Below, piece after piece: positions 8,094 through 17,562 of a stretch of 64,000 nucleotides of DNA; the stretch's first letter is position 1, and every line of letters starts with the position of its first letter. The DNA comes from Sphingobacterium hungaricum. GTDB lineage: Bacteria; Bacteroidota; Bacteroidia; Sphingobacteriales; Sphingobacteriaceae. The translations under genes and the position numbers were made by a program. A model generated the notes under the pieces. The model had not been told where the DNA came from. It saw only the letters and a list, made by a program, of their open reading frames with translations, and ran no database searches. Location: positions 2,339,337-2,403,336 of the forward strand of contig NZ_MU158698.1 of assembly GCF_015210005.1 (NCBI RefSeq), read 5' to 3'.

Positions 8094-8552
8094 CTATTCA
8101 GCTCCTTTCATAAAATCAAATGCGCCTTTGCGAAGATTAATTCCGTATTCCAAATAGGCTTTTAAGCTTGCCAGAAAATTTGCCCAGCCTTCGGTCTGTC
8201 CGATTGCCTGATGGATTCCTTCATGGTTTGCCTGCATTTCTTTTTCTTTAATCCGCACAATTGTGGAAGTTCCGTTGACATCTTCTAAAAAGATTTCGAC
8301 CAACATGCCTTCAGCTCCACCGCTCCAATCAAAAGAAATATAGGTGGGCTCTTGAATTGTTTTTCCCGTGACCGGAAATACATCATCGAATTCTGGAAAT
8401 TTCCATTCTACGTTTTCATCTTCTTCCAAATAACCGGTTGAATGCTCAATAAAATAGTTGGACATTTTTTCGGGATTGACGATGGCATCAAATACTTCTT
8501 CAATCGGTTTCTGGATTTGAAGAGATGCTCTAGCAGTTAGCGTGTTTTCCAT
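8094..8552 (-). CDS. SRPBCC (AHSA1-like) protein
   Basis: A 152-residue START/Bet v1-like protein of the activator-of-Hsp90 homology subgroup. It opens with ARASLQIQKPIEEVFDAIVNPEKMSNYF and ends with GIHQAIGQTEGWANFLASLKAYLEYG, both typical. Such proteins have a hydrophobic cavity and often occur with VOC and DUF1801 genes. It is the first gene of the minus-strand operon running to about 6309 or 5791, and a non-coding gap upstream (8553-8638) should hold the promoter. Confidence 0.87.
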   Translation of the reverse strand: MENTLTARASLQIQKPIEEVFDAIVNPEKMSNYFIEHSTGYLEEDENVEWKFPEFDDVFPVTGKTIQEPTYISFDWSGGAEGMLVEIFLEDVNGTSTIVRIKEKEMQANHEGIHQAIGQTEGWANFLASLKAYLEYGINLRKGAFDFMKGAE

Positions 8553-8638
8553 TGCTTACAATTTAACTAGTTAAATATAAGTAGGGTATTCGGAAGTTTA
8601 AAATATTTTTTTGAGATTTGAATTCACGCTTCTTTTAT

Positions 8639-9271
8639 TTACAGCCATTTATAGGTGTTAATTTGAATCAGTTTTTTGTCTTGAAAATAGAGTACATAAT
8701 AAAAACCTTGACTTTTAGTTTTGTCGTTTTCGAATCTCCAATACATTGAGTTTTCCAATAATTTGTCGTAAGGTTTTTCAATAAATCTTTTGGAAAGGTT
8801 AATGTAATCGAGGTTTTGCAGGTTTGATTTCATCTTCTCGAACAATGACTCGACAGGGTCGTTTATTTTAAAAGGATTGCTGGCATTGGTTGGCCATGTT
8901 GCCGAAAAATTATTATTGTAGATTAAGCTATCGATAACACCATCTTTGATAGTGATGACAAGTAGTTGTTGAGGCTTACTTAAAACTAATTCGATGCGTG
9001 AGTAATTCTGATAGGAATGTTCTATTTGGTCCAGATTCGTAAAGAAATTAGCATCTAAATTCAATTCTACAATCTTGTTTTCTTGCGCGTACTTTTGGAA
9101 ATCTTCGTACGCTTTTTATTGGCTATCACCGACTGCAACTCCGAATTGGCTTCCTTCCTTTACGCTTTCTATCAATTCATAAGGTTGAGGGGGCATGCAA
9201 CATACATATGGCTCGCAAGAAATAATTAGGTTTAACAAGAATACACAAGCAACTGGTTTTAAAAATTTCAT
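8639..9271 (-). pseudogene. Lipoprotein gene interrupted by one stop codon
   Basis: A continuous minus-strand frame of 210 codons starts at ATG 9269-9271 with a lipoprotein signal peptide (MKFLKPVACVFLLNLIISC, lipobox Cys at residue 19). It is cut by a single TAA at 9116-9118, codon 52, in the context VAVGDSQ-stop-KAYEDFQKY. The downstream part encodes a 141-residue soluble domain that could only start from a TTG at 9064 without a secretion signal, which is unlikely. The family is unknown. A single base substitution would restore the gene, so it is either a recent nonsense mutation or a sequencing error. Confidence 0.7.
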
Positions 9272-9341
9272 AATTATAAAGTTTATTTTCATACAACGAA
9301 AATAAACTTATATTAGCTACACCGATAAGAATTAATTTACA

Positions 9342-9917
9342 TTATTTGACAATTTCCTTTCGTATCCTGCTAAGTGATGTATCGGTTACTCCGAGGTAGC
9401 TAGCAATGAATTTCAACGGCGCTTGTTGGATAATATGCGGTTTTTCATCAATCAATTGCAGGTATCGTTTCGATGCTGGTTCGGTGATAAATTCTGTCGT
9501 TCGGTTTTTTAAGGTCGCTAGCTCAAACGACATCCATGCTCGTCCCCATTCGGTAAGCGCAGGAATGCTATGAAAAAGTTCTTGGAAATCATCGTATTGA
9601 ATAATCCAAGCTTCGCAATCGGTAAGGCACTGCATGTTTTCCTTGGTCGGAATTCGCTGGAAAATAGACGCGACTTCGATAGCCACTTCGTTTTTCCCGA
9701 TAAATGAGGTCGTGATATCATTTCCATCAAAATCATGTACATACGAACGCACCAATCCAGATTGAATAATGTAATATTCGTTCGCTATTTTGCCTTCTTG
9801 AAGCAAGTAATCACCTTTCTTTAGCGTAACAAATTGATGAGCTGAACAAACAGTCTCAATGTCTCTAACTGAAAATAACGGATGTTGGTAAACGTGTTTG
9901 AGCGTTTGGTACTCCAT
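9342..9917 (-). CDS. Crp/Fnr-family transcription regulator
   Basis: A 191-residue regulator. Residues about 15-115 form the cyclic-nucleotide-binding jelly roll (LKKGDYLLQEGKIANEYYIIQSGLV, TTSFIGKNEVAIEVASIF). The C-terminal 40 residues (QQAPLKFIASYLGVTDTSLSRIRKEI) are a compact winged-helix DNA-binding domain, as in the many Bacteroidota Crp paralogues that lack a clear cAMP-binding Arg-Ser pair. The ligand is unknown. It lies next to a broken paralogue (9999-10592), which suggests a duplicated pair. Confidence 0.88.
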   Translation of the reverse strand: MEYQTLKHVYQHPLFSVRDIETVCSAHQFVTLKKGDYLLQEGKIANEYYIIQSGLVRSYVHDFDGNDITTSFIGKNEVAIEVASIFQRIPTKENMQCLTDCEAWIIQYDDFQELFHSIPALTEWGRAWMSFELATLKNRTTEFITEPASKRYLQLIDEKPHIIQQAPLKFIASYLGVTDTSLSRIRKEIVK

Positions 9918-9998
9918 GGTTTTTGTTGTTTATAGTCTGGAAATAAATATAAACAATAAAAATTCAAACAGGCCTTTTCGAGTCGATAAAAAGGCTGA

Positions 9999-10592
9999 TT
10001 AATTATTTTGTTTTTTATGTTTTAGGGCACCATTCGCAATGATTTCTTTGAGTTCGATTTTAGGAATTTCTAAGAATGTTGCAATGGCGTAAAGAGGGGC
10101 ATTTTGGCAGATGTAGAGGTTTTTTCTTTTGAAGCGCAGGTAAAGAGTGTTCGTGTTTTCAACTTTTCTCAAAGACTCCGCTTTTTTGTCGATTTTCGTT
10201 CTTGACATCATTCACATATCAAGCCATTGTGCGTAGCCTGGGATTTCTTTTCTGAAATTATCATGGTGTTTTTTGCTTATTTTCCAAGCGATGCAGTCAG
10301 TGATGCATTTTGTATAGGTGGTTGCAAATCGTTGGTTCGCCAGCAGACGGGGGTCATACGCCCAATCATTTTGTTTGTAAAACGCAATCGTTCGAAGCTT
10401 CCTGTCTGTGGCGTTTCTTTCTTGAACTAGTCCGGCTTCAATAAAGTAGATGAATTCGACCTTTCGTCCTTTTCGTTGGATAAAATCTCCTTTCCTGAGA
10501 AATTCTCTATGCAGACAGCTGTTCAATAGGTCGTAGTTTTCATTTACAAAATTCAGATGTTGGTAAGCAATGCTTAGTAATTCTGGTTTCAT
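9999..10592 (-). pseudogene. Crp/Fnr-family regulator split by an in-frame TGA
   Basis: Two consecutive minus-strand frames (126 codons ending at TGA 10212-10214, then 70 codons starting right after it) form one 197-codon Crp-like gene. The first part has the jelly roll (FLRKGDFIQRKGRKVEFIYFIEAGLV), the second the DNA-binding end (APLYAIATFLEIPKIELKEII). Aligned by eye with the intact neighbour, IPGYAQWLDM-stop-MM matches IPALTEWGRAWMS, so the TGA replaces a Trp (TGG to TGA). The protein is probably non-functional unless the stop is read through or the ATG-ATG just after it restarts translation. Confidence 0.75.
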
Positions 10593-10764
10593 AAATTGAT
10601 TCGTTAGTATACTCTAAAGCTAATAAATAACTTATAGGTAATTTAATGATTACCGATAAGTTTTTATTTATGTAGAATTTCTACGATACGAACAAGCGCA
10701 TATAGCGGAAATCAACGAATTAACTTCCGCTTTTATGTAACATTCAAGAAAATGAATTGGAATT

Positions 10765-11103
10765 TTATCCTTCGGCTACGTCTTTTCCACCAAACGTGAC
10801 CATTGTCATTCCGACAATAATTACCAGTGAGCCAAGAATCTGCATCCATGATAACGGCTGTTTAAAGTACAGGGCCATCGATAGCTGTACCGTTAAAAAT
10901 GTTCCGCCGGAACATAAAGCAATAACGATAGGTTGTGGGACGGTCTTGAAAAGTTGGACAAGTACCCAGCTTGCAGAAAGCAAAATAATATTTCCGACAA
11001 TCAGAAAAATCCATTTTTGCTTTGGATGTATTCCAGCATACTTGAAAAGAATGCTGGAACTTATTTGGCATGCCCAAAAGATGAAAAAATAAAGAATTTT
11101 CAT
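10765..11103 (-). CDS. Small four-helix membrane protein, EamA/SMR-like
   Basis: A 112-residue protein with four hydrophobic segments (about residues 3-22, 30-50, 58-77 and 84-104). The pattern FKYAGIHPKQKW, PQPIVIALCSGGTFLTVQL and LSWMQILGSLVIIVGM resembles one half of a drug/metabolite transporter, as in small multidrug resistance proteins that work as dimers. The key Glu of SMR exporters in helix 1 is not evident, so transport of quaternary compounds is not supported. It lies 5 bp downstream of the DUF4342 gene and is probably cotranscribed. Confidence 0.72.
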   Translation of the reverse strand: MKILYFFIFWACQISSSILFKYAGIHPKQKWIFLIVGNIILLSASWVLVQLFKTVPQPIVIALCSGGTFLTVQLSMALYFKQPLSWMQILGSLVIIVGMTMVTFGGKDVAEG

Positions 11104-11108
11104 GTTTC

Positions 11109-11387
11109 TTATTCTTGTTCTTTGGTCGATTCTGCGCCAGCATCATCTGCTTTATCTTCCTTTTCAACAGTAATTTTGTATTCCGCAAGCAACGAAGCCA
11201 CTGCGCCAATCGCTACGAAAATAGGAGCGAAGACAGCTCCAAGAATACCGATATTCACTGGAAAGCTCATTAGCTCTTTCCCGGTCTTATCCGAAATGCT
11301 GATTTTGGTAACATTGCCCTCGGCAATAATTTCCTTAACTTTTTTTAATAGATTTTCTCCATTAACAAAAAACGATTCCTTAGCCAT
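11109..11387 (-). CDS. DUF4342 domain protein
   Basis: A 92-residue protein. The first 45 residues are the DUF4342 pattern (ENLLKKVKEIIAEGNVTKISISDKTGKELMSFPV), followed by a hydrophobic segment (GILGAVFAPIFVAIGAVASLLAEY) and an acidic tail. The family is poorly understood and is thought to sit at the membrane. It is probably cotranscribed with the small membrane protein downstream. Confidence 0.83.
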   Translation of the reverse strand: MAKESFFVNGENLLKKVKEIIAEGNVTKISISDKTGKELMSFPVNIGILGAVFAPIFVAIGAVASLLAEYKITVEKEDKADDAGAESTKEQE

Positions 11388-11460
11388 GCTGTTCTAAATT
11401 TATGTGTAGTTAAAGGTATAGAATAATTGTAAATTTTGAGATAAGATTTTACCAAAACAA

Positions 11461-11490
11461 AAAGGAAGCCGTATTTCGACGGCCTCCTTC
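11461..11490 (-). terminator. Terminator of the DUF5686 gene
   Basis: GAAGGAGGCCGT and ACGGCTTCCTTT form an imperfect stem around CGAAAT when read on the minus strand, followed by TTTTTGTTTTGG. It starts 26 bp after the stop at 11516. Confidence 0.75.
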
Positions 11491-11515
11491 ATATAAACAT
11501 ACAATTATTAGAAAA

Positions 11516-14116
11516 TTAGAAATCAAATTTGAATCGGGCTCTGACACCCCATTCTGGAACGTTGGGTTGGTCCAGATAATTCAGCCTTTTTACCACATCC
11601 ACGCGAAGGAATTTGAAAATATTGGTCAATCCCGCCGAGGCTTCCATGTAAGGTTTGTTGCCCAAGGCATAGGTGATAAATTCATCGTTCTCATTCCGCT
11701 GAAATTGGAAAAGGCTCGAATTGATGTTTGGATTATTTTCTGGTCGCAAATCGCCCCAAATCGCTTTGAAACTGAATACTTCGCGCCATTTCAACTTTTT
11801 CAGAACCGGAATTTTGTTCAACAAAAATCCATTCATGTAATATTGTACATTGGTCGAGACCGAACGGTCGGAAACAAACTCCAAAAAGTTCATCAAGTTA
11901 TACGAAGCTAACTGGTACGCATAGGTTTGATTCGCGCGGTGAATAGTCAGCAAAGGAAATGGAATGTTGTCTCCCGCTAAATATTTTCCTTCCAGATTAA
12001 TATCCGCGTAACCAAATTGGGAAAGGTAAAAGCGTTTATCCGCGCCTAACGTAAAATTATGGTAATTGTATTCGCCTTCTAAAAATCCTTTCACGCCAGC
12101 CGTGTAATTAAAATAGAAAATCGGATATTTATTGTAAATCGGCGTGCGGTACAATTTTCCCTGATAAAATTCCTCATGCGGTGCATATCGCAATCCCAAC
12201 GAAAGTTCCGTCGTATTCAATTCATTGAATAGGGTGGATTCGCCTATTGGATTAATGACTTGATAAGTCAATATTCCGGCAGGAGATTGTTTCCATTTGG
12301 AGAAGCCTAAGCTGTATGAAAAGTTATTTTCAAATTCCTTTTTGTACTCCAAGCGATAAATGTCATTGTACAGATAGCGTTCGTTTTCTCCGCGTTTGAA
12401 CGACAATAGGAAATTATCTTCCTGAACGAAATCCAAGTTTTGGCCGGGAATTTTTGTATCTCTCTGAAACGAAGCACGAATGTAATGCATCGGAAATGTA
12501 TAGACCGATTTGTTGTTTAAGGAATAAGTTCCGCTCAAAAAGTATTTCCATTTTTCATCACGGAAACCATAAGCCACATACGTTTCCGCATAGAATTTTT
12601 TGCTGAACTGTTCGGTTGTTCGTCCACCAACCCGCAATCGAAATCCTTCGACAGGGTTGAAACTGTAGAACGTATTTACCGGGCCAATCTCAACCGGGCC
12701 AGCTTGTTTGTAACCTGTAAACACCAGAGAGGCAATGTCCATCACCCGTTTAAAACCGGGCATAAGTTGCAAATCTTCAATGTTGCTATAAATCGTCAGT
12801 TCGTTTTTTGCCAGAGGCAATGGCCTGTTAGCGCTTAGAAAATCATTTGTTGCTTCTTCGTTGTCCTTATTGTAAGCGATTTCTACAGCCGAACCCGCAT
12901 ATACGGAATCAGGCTGAGCAACATCGGTCTTAAAATCTGAATATAGCACAGTGCGGTTTCCTTTAATTCCAGAACCCTTTTCGGTTAATGAAAAATCAAG
13001 AAGCAAGTTGCTGTTTTCCAAGAAATATTTTTGGTTTTCATCCTGATTGAATGAAAGACGGACATGCAAATCGCGTACGAAATTTAAGTTGATGTCTTTT
13101 GCAACACCTAAATCGGCACTTTTGACCGCATATTTTCCATCCAAGGTCACATACAATTTTCCTTGAAAGAGCATATCGGCTTTGTTTCTTGGGAAGAAGC
13201 TCAATTCCACTAAATAAGGCGTTTCCGTCTTAATGGTGTCGGTGATGTAGAACCTATAAAATGTTGGCGATGAATTCGCGATGGGACTCAAAAACTGATT
13301 AGTCACCAACGAAATATTATTGTCGTAAATATCAACCTTTTCATACAGCCTATTAAAATAGGAGCTCAATCCGTCGTTGTCGACAAATTTCGGGTCAAAT
13401 TGTGCGCGCTGTTCTGCTAAGACAAGCTGTTTGGTTTTATTTGGGCTTCTTTTTTGATACACTTTGGATAGACGCTCCTCAATATAAGCCGGAAGGCTGT
13501 AGGTCGTCTGATTTTGGTTTTCAGCATCTTCTTGCTCAAATAGAAATTGATAATTCTTCAATGCTTTGCGTTGCAAAAACTTCTCAGATAAATTGCTTAA
13601 TCCTAAAGAAACTTTCTCATACTGTTCGTACTCGACATACTCGTGATTTTTCAATCTATTTTCATCGCGATGCGCAATGACTTGTCGGATTAGCTCTACT
13701 GCTGGATTGTTCCTGTTGGAATATTTTGTGCGCCTCGGTGCGCGGATAACTATTTCTTCAATCTGATTTTCCTCAGGCAGTAAATAAATATTGATATCTT
13801 GACTTGCTTCTGACGTTAGCGTTATCTCTTGAGTTTCATAACCAACGATAGATGCGCTTATTTTCGTAAATTGCGCAGGAATAGTCAGCACGAATTGACC
13901 ATTCTCATTTGCCTGAGTAACATACCTGCTGACGTCCTGACCGACAGGGGATACCGTAGCGAACGGAATTGCTTCCAACGTTTCTACATTGATTACCTTA
14001 CCTTTAATGTGTATGGTTTGAGCTGATGAAATATGATTGAATCCTATTAAAAACGTGAAAATAAGAAAACAGTACTTTACTAAACTATTGTTTTTCATGA
14101 ACGGAAAAAGTGTCAA
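11516..14116 (-). CDS. DUF5686 outer-membrane protein with carboxypeptidase-regulatory-like domain
   Basis: An 866-residue secreted protein. A signal peptide (residues about 8-32, ending FNHISSAQ) is followed by a carboxypeptidase-D regulatory-like beta domain (about 35-115: IKGKVINVETLEAIPFATVS, GYETQEITL). The remainder is the DUF5686 domain, ending in beta strands with a C-terminal aromatic residue (VRARFKFDF), which suggests an outer-membrane barrel. This architecture is common in Bacteroidota and its ligand is unknown. The family is related to the periplasmic plug-type domains of TonB-dependent proteins but lacks a TonB box I can see. It is a single-gene unit with its own terminator. Confidence 0.88.
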   Translation of the reverse strand: MTLFPFMKNNSLVKYCFLIFTFLIGFNHISSAQTIHIKGKVINVETLEAIPFATVSPVGQDVSRYVTQANENGQFVLTIPAQFTKISASIVGYETQEITLTSEASQDINIYLLPEENQIEEIVIRAPRRTKYSNRNNPAVELIRQVIAHRDENRLKNHEYVEYEQYEKVSLGLSNLSEKFLQRKALKNYQFLFEQEDAENQNQTTYSLPAYIEERLSKVYQKRSPNKTKQLVLAEQRAQFDPKFVDNDGLSSYFNRLYEKVDIYDNNISLVTNQFLSPIANSSPTFYRFYITDTIKTETPYLVELSFFPRNKADMLFQGKLYVTLDGKYAVKSADLGVAKDINLNFVRDLHVRLSFNQDENQKYFLENSNLLLDFSLTEKGSGIKGNRTVLYSDFKTDVAQPDSVYAGSAVEIAYNKDNEEATNDFLSANRPLPLAKNELTIYSNIEDLQLMPGFKRVMDIASLVFTGYKQAGPVEIGPVNTFYSFNPVEGFRLRVGGRTTEQFSKKFYAETYVAYGFRDEKWKYFLSGTYSLNNKSVYTFPMHYIRASFQRDTKIPGQNLDFVQEDNFLLSFKRGENERYLYNDIYRLEYKKEFENNFSYSLGFSKWKQSPAGILTYQVINPIGESTLFNELNTTELSLGLRYAPHEEFYQGKLYRTPIYNKYPIFYFNYTAGVKGFLEGEYNYHNFTLGADKRFYLSQFGYADINLEGKYLAGDNIPFPLLTIHRANQTYAYQLASYNLMNFLEFVSDRSVSTNVQYYMNGFLLNKIPVLKKLKWREVFSFKAIWGDLRPENNPNINSSLFQFQRNENDEFITYALGNKPYMEASAGLTNIFKFLRVDVVKRLNYLDQPNVPEWGVRARFKFDF

Positions 14117-14275
14117 AATGACTTTTTGACTATTTTTAAATTATGTTCAAAAGTATAGATTTAATTCTTTTAAAATATCTTCCAAAAGTCAAATTTTAAC
14201 ATTTAGTTCACGAGAGGTTAATTTTCAGTTGAATAAATGGAATTACACTTATCATTTTTTAACAGAAAAAATAAT

Positions 14276-15997
14276 TTAGAAAGGGTCAGCAATTTCAAAA
14301 GTCAGTCTTTGCTTGGTGGTAGGATGTGAGAAACGAATGAAGCCGGCATGCAGATGAAGCCTATCAGCGCGATTGCCGTATAAATCATCGCCGACAATGG
14401 CAGTGTTTAAGCCCAGGTGGTGTGCCGAGTGAACACGCAGTTGATGAGTTCGTCCAGTTAATGGATAAAAATGAATCCTAGTTTTGTTATTTTCGATTTG
14501 GACGATTTTATATTTTGTCTGGGCAGACTTGCCATGCGTATAGCAAACGACTTGTCTTGGGCGGTCATCCAAATCGACGCGCAAAGGCAAATCAATAAGT
14601 CCTGATTTTTCTGGAATCAGGCCATCAAGCAAAGCGGTATAGCGTTTCTCGATGGTATGCTGAATAAATTGGTCTTGAATCAGCTGATGCGCAAGCTTGT
14701 TTTTTGCAAGCAACATGATGCCTGAAGTCGACATGTCCAAACGGTGAATAATGACCGGTTCGTGTAAATCAGGAAAACGTTCTAAAATCCGAGTTTGTAC
14801 GGAATCTTTGACTTGAATTCCGGGAACAGACAACAATTCCGAAGGTTTATTGATGACCAGAAGGTCATCGTCTTCATAGATAATTTCCAAATCCACATCG
14901 ATAGCTACCGTTTGCAACATCGGATTATCATCTATTTTCAATCCCTGGAGCATATGTCCAAGTATGGGTTCGCATTTGCCTCGACAAGCTGGATAATAGT
15001 TTTTATGCTTGCGGACTTCGAGCGAAGGTGATTTCCCCCACCAGAATTCGGCCAATGCAATCGGCTGGAGCTGATGGGTAAAGGCATATTGCAAAAGCTT
15101 TGGCGCTGCGCATTCTCCCGCACCAGCGGGTGGCTGAATAGCTAATTTTTCTTTGAAAATAGATAGCACATCTTTTTTCTCGCCAAATGCATTCAAGAAT
15201 TGATATTGCTCAAATAATCGCAACTGAAGTTCAGAAGATTTTTTCTTTCTAAAGTCCTTTAATCCATTGATTTCAGAAACTAATTTCGAAAGATTTTCTT
15301 CTGCTAACAGGGTTTGCTCTTGGCTTTCCTTTTTCAAAACATCATAATGATGCTGGTCGCGATAGCTTTGTTTGATTAAATCATCGATAAATTCAGCATA
15401 ATCACTTTCGTTCAATACTGTTTTTTGCGCTTCGCGCGAATATTTCCTGTCAGCTTTGTTTTTTTTGTGCAGCGCGCGCATAGAAGCGAGTTTCTCCACA
15501 TAAATCGATTTGCATTCCTCTAGAGATTCCTTTGCATTTTCTAGCTTTTCACTTTCTTCTAAATGCTCAATTGAGCGGTTGAGCTGATTGATTTCATCTT
15601 CTTCAAGCAAAAAAAATGAATTTGTCGTCAGCATATCAAATATCGGCGGAACAAAAAACGTATGCTGATTTTTACCTCCTAATTTTCCGGATACTGCTGC
15701 GAGATAGCCCAATTTTCCTTCCGAGTTTTTGACGACCAGCACGCCAAACATTTTTCCTATCTGAAGTCCATCTTCTTTATCATCCAAACCAAAATTGTGC
15801 GCGAAATCGGTCTGCCCATTTAAATAGTCCTGAAGTTCCAAAGCTGCGCATTTTGCAAGTTCGGACGGTTCATAATAAAACGGGAACGTGAATTTTTCAG
15901 GAACAGGAAGTTGGCTGATATCCGAGCGAAATAAATGGAAAAACTGTTCGACTTGAGGCATGTGCATTCTATGTGTTTGCAAATTTACACAATCCAT
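14276..15997 (-). CDS. RluA-type pseudouridine synthase with long coiled-coil N-terminus
   Basis: A 573-residue enzyme that would isomerise uridine in RNA. The catalytic domain is at the C-terminal end: IIYEDDDLLVINKPSELLSVPG, then HRLDMSTSGIMLLAKN with the catalytic Asp (about residue 420), then RTHQLRVHSAH. The N-terminal 330 residues are unlike standard RluA; residues about 130-260 are Glu/Lys-rich and predicted to form long helices or a coiled coil. This longer form occurs in Bacteroidota and some proteobacteria and is annotated only as RluA family. Which uridine is modified cannot be told from sequence. Confidence 0.88.
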   Translation of the reverse strand: MDCVNLQTHRMHMPQVEQFFHLFRSDISQLPVPEKFTFPFYYEPSELAKCAALELQDYLNGQTDFAHNFGLDDKEDGLQIGKMFGVLVVKNSEGKLGYLAAVSGKLGGKNQHTFFVPPIFDMLTTNSFFLLEEDEINQLNRSIEHLEESEKLENAKESLEECKSIYVEKLASMRALHKKNKADRKYSREAQKTVLNESDYAEFIDDLIKQSYRDQHHYDVLKKESQEQTLLAEENLSKLVSEINGLKDFRKKKSSELQLRLFEQYQFLNAFGEKKDVLSIFKEKLAIQPPAGAGECAAPKLLQYAFTHQLQPIALAEFWWGKSPSLEVRKHKNYYPACRGKCEPILGHMLQGLKIDDNPMLQTVAIDVDLEIIYEDDDLLVINKPSELLSVPGIQVKDSVQTRILERFPDLHEPVIIHRLDMSTSGIMLLAKNKLAHQLIQDQFIQHTIEKRYTALLDGLIPEKSGLIDLPLRVDLDDRPRQVVCYTHGKSAQTKYKIVQIENNKTRIHFYPLTGRTHQLRVHSAHHLGLNTAIVGDDLYGNRADRLHLHAGFIRFSHPTTKQRLTFEIADPF

Positions 15998-16073
15998 GAA
16001 TTAAATGACAATATTATGGGAACATCTAAAACCAATGCCTGTACATTTATGTTAATTAAATAAAAGATCAACT

Positions 16074-17042
16074 ATGGATAAGAGAAAATTTGGTAATACG
16101 TCTTTGACAATCGCTCCCGTTATTTTTGGAGGAAATGTATTTGGATGGACATTGGATGAGCAGGCATCTTTTTCGATTTTGGATGAATTTGCGGATGCGG
16201 GTTTCAACGCGATTGATACGGCAAATAATTATTCGTACTGGGTGCCCGGAAATCAAGGCGGTGAATCAGAAACAATTATAGGAAATTGGTTAAAGCAAAA
16301 AAATAATCGCTCAGAAATTGTTTTGATGACGAAAGTTGGCGGTGGTTTTGGTGGCGATTCGAAATTAAATACAACAGCAGCATACATTATACAGCAAGCC
16401 GAAGAGTCTTTGAAAAGGCTACAAACGGACTACATTGATGTGTATCAAACACATTATGACGATGAAGTCACACCTGTAGAAGAAACCTTGCGCGCTTACG
16501 AGGAATTGATTAAGGCAGGGAAAGTTCGCTATATCGGTGCTTCAAATTTTTCGCCGAAACGTTTGGTCGATTCACTAGAAGCTTCAAAGGAGCATCAGTT
16601 GCCCCAATATAGCAGCCTGCAGCCTGAATACAATTTGTATAGCCGAGAAAAATTCGAAAAAGAATACCGTGATATTGCGCTAAAATATAACCTGGCTGTG
16701 ATACCTTACTATTCGCTTGCGAGCGGATTTTTATCAGGAAAATACCAAACAGAAGATGACTTCAATCAGTCCGCTCGGTCGGGTGGAATTAAGGAACAGT
16801 ATTGGAACGACCGCGGTCGAAAAATCGTAGAACAGCTACAAGAAGTTGCAGATAATAAGCGAGTAAGCGTTTCTGCGGTTGCATTAGCTTGGTTATTGGC
16901 GCAGCCAACCATAGCAGCTCCGATTGCAAGCGCTACGAAAGCAGCCCATATAAAATCTTTTGTTGAAGCGTCTAGGCTAAGATTTAATTCAGAAGAAATA
17001 AAAAACTTAAATGAGGCAAGTAATTTTTATATTTATGAGTAG
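16074..17042 (+). CDS. Aldo/keto reductase
   Basis: A 322-residue NADPH-dependent oxidoreductase with a TIM-barrel fold. The family motifs are clear: FGGNVFGWTLDEQ, Asp in AIDTANNYSYW, Lys in VLMTKVGGG, His in DVYQTHYDDE, then GKVRYIGASNFSP and the nucleotide-binding YYSLASGFLSGKY and IASATKAAHIKSF. The catalytic tetrad Asp-Tyr-Lys-His is present, and the length is normal. The substrate is unknown. The next gene, a peroxiredoxin, begins 52 bp downstream on the same strand, so oxidative or aldehyde stress is a plausible shared context. Confidence 0.92.
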   Translation: MDKRKFGNTSLTIAPVIFGGNVFGWTLDEQASFSILDEFADAGFNAIDTANNYSYWVPGNQGGESETIIGNWLKQKNNRSEIVLMTKVGGGFGGDSKLNTTAAYIIQQAEESLKRLQTDYIDVYQTHYDDEVTPVEETLRAYEELIKAGKVRYIGASNFSPKRLVDSLEASKEHQLPQYSSLQPEYNLYSREKFEKEYRDIALKYNLAVIPYYSLASGFLSGKYQTEDDFNQSARSGGIKEQYWNDRGRKIVEQLQEVADNKRVSVSAVALAWLLAQPTIAAPIASATKAAHIKSFVEASRLRFNSEEIKNLNEASNFYIYE

Positions 17043-17094
17043 TTTTTGTTGGCAATAAGTCCAAATCATTCAGTCATAACTAAATTTTTCGCAT

Positions 17095-17562
17095 ATGATT
17101 AAAAGAGGAGAACAAGCTCCCGATTTCGAGCTGTTTGCAACACCAGACCAAAAGATTTCATTATCGGAACTGGCAGATAGAAATGTGGTGTTGGTTTTTT
17201 ATCCTGCAGATTGGAGTCCGGTCTGCAGTGACGAGTTGACCATTTTCAATCAGGCGCATAAGCTGTTTGATAAATACGATGCGACTGTTTTGGGAATTTC
17301 TGTAGACAGCCGCTGGTGTCACATGAGTTTCGCTAAAGACAGGAATTATCATTTCCCGTTGTTGGCAGATTTCCATCCAAAAGGTGCGGTTTCAAAACTG
17401 TTTGATGTGTATGATGAAGTGGAAGGGGAGAGCAAACGTGCAATTATTTTGATCGATAAAAATAAAAAAATCAATTGGACCTATCTCTCACCTACGGCAA
17501 TCAATCCCGGCGTAGATGGAATTTTAGAAGCTTTAGAAAAATTAACAAACGAAAAATCATGA
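17095..17562 (+). CDS. Peroxiredoxin (AhpC/TSA family)
   Basis: A 155-residue thiol peroxidase. The active site reads FYPADWSPVCSDEL, giving the peroxidatic Cys at residue 44; the usual Thr three residues before it is Ser here. A second Cys lies in SRWCHMSF. The N-terminal KRGEQAPDFEL is typical. It would reduce hydrogen or organic peroxides, recharged by a thioredoxin-like partner. Its stop overlaps the start of the next gene (ATGA at 17559), which encodes a CxxC thioredoxin-fold protein, so the pair may act together; that is inference from coupling. Confidence 0.9.
   Translation: MIKRGEQAPDFELFATPDQKISLSELADRNVVLVFYPADWSPVCSDELTIFNQAHKLFDKYDATVLGISVDSRWCHMSFAKDRNYHFPLLADFHPKGAVSKLFDVYDEVEGESKRAIILIDKNKKINWTYLSPTAINPGVDGILEALEKLTNEKS

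Noticed and set aside
10757..11397. Plus-strand frames of 111 and 154 residues across the small membrane protein and DUF4342 genes
   Set aside because: They are antisense shadows of two genes with clear motifs on the other strand.
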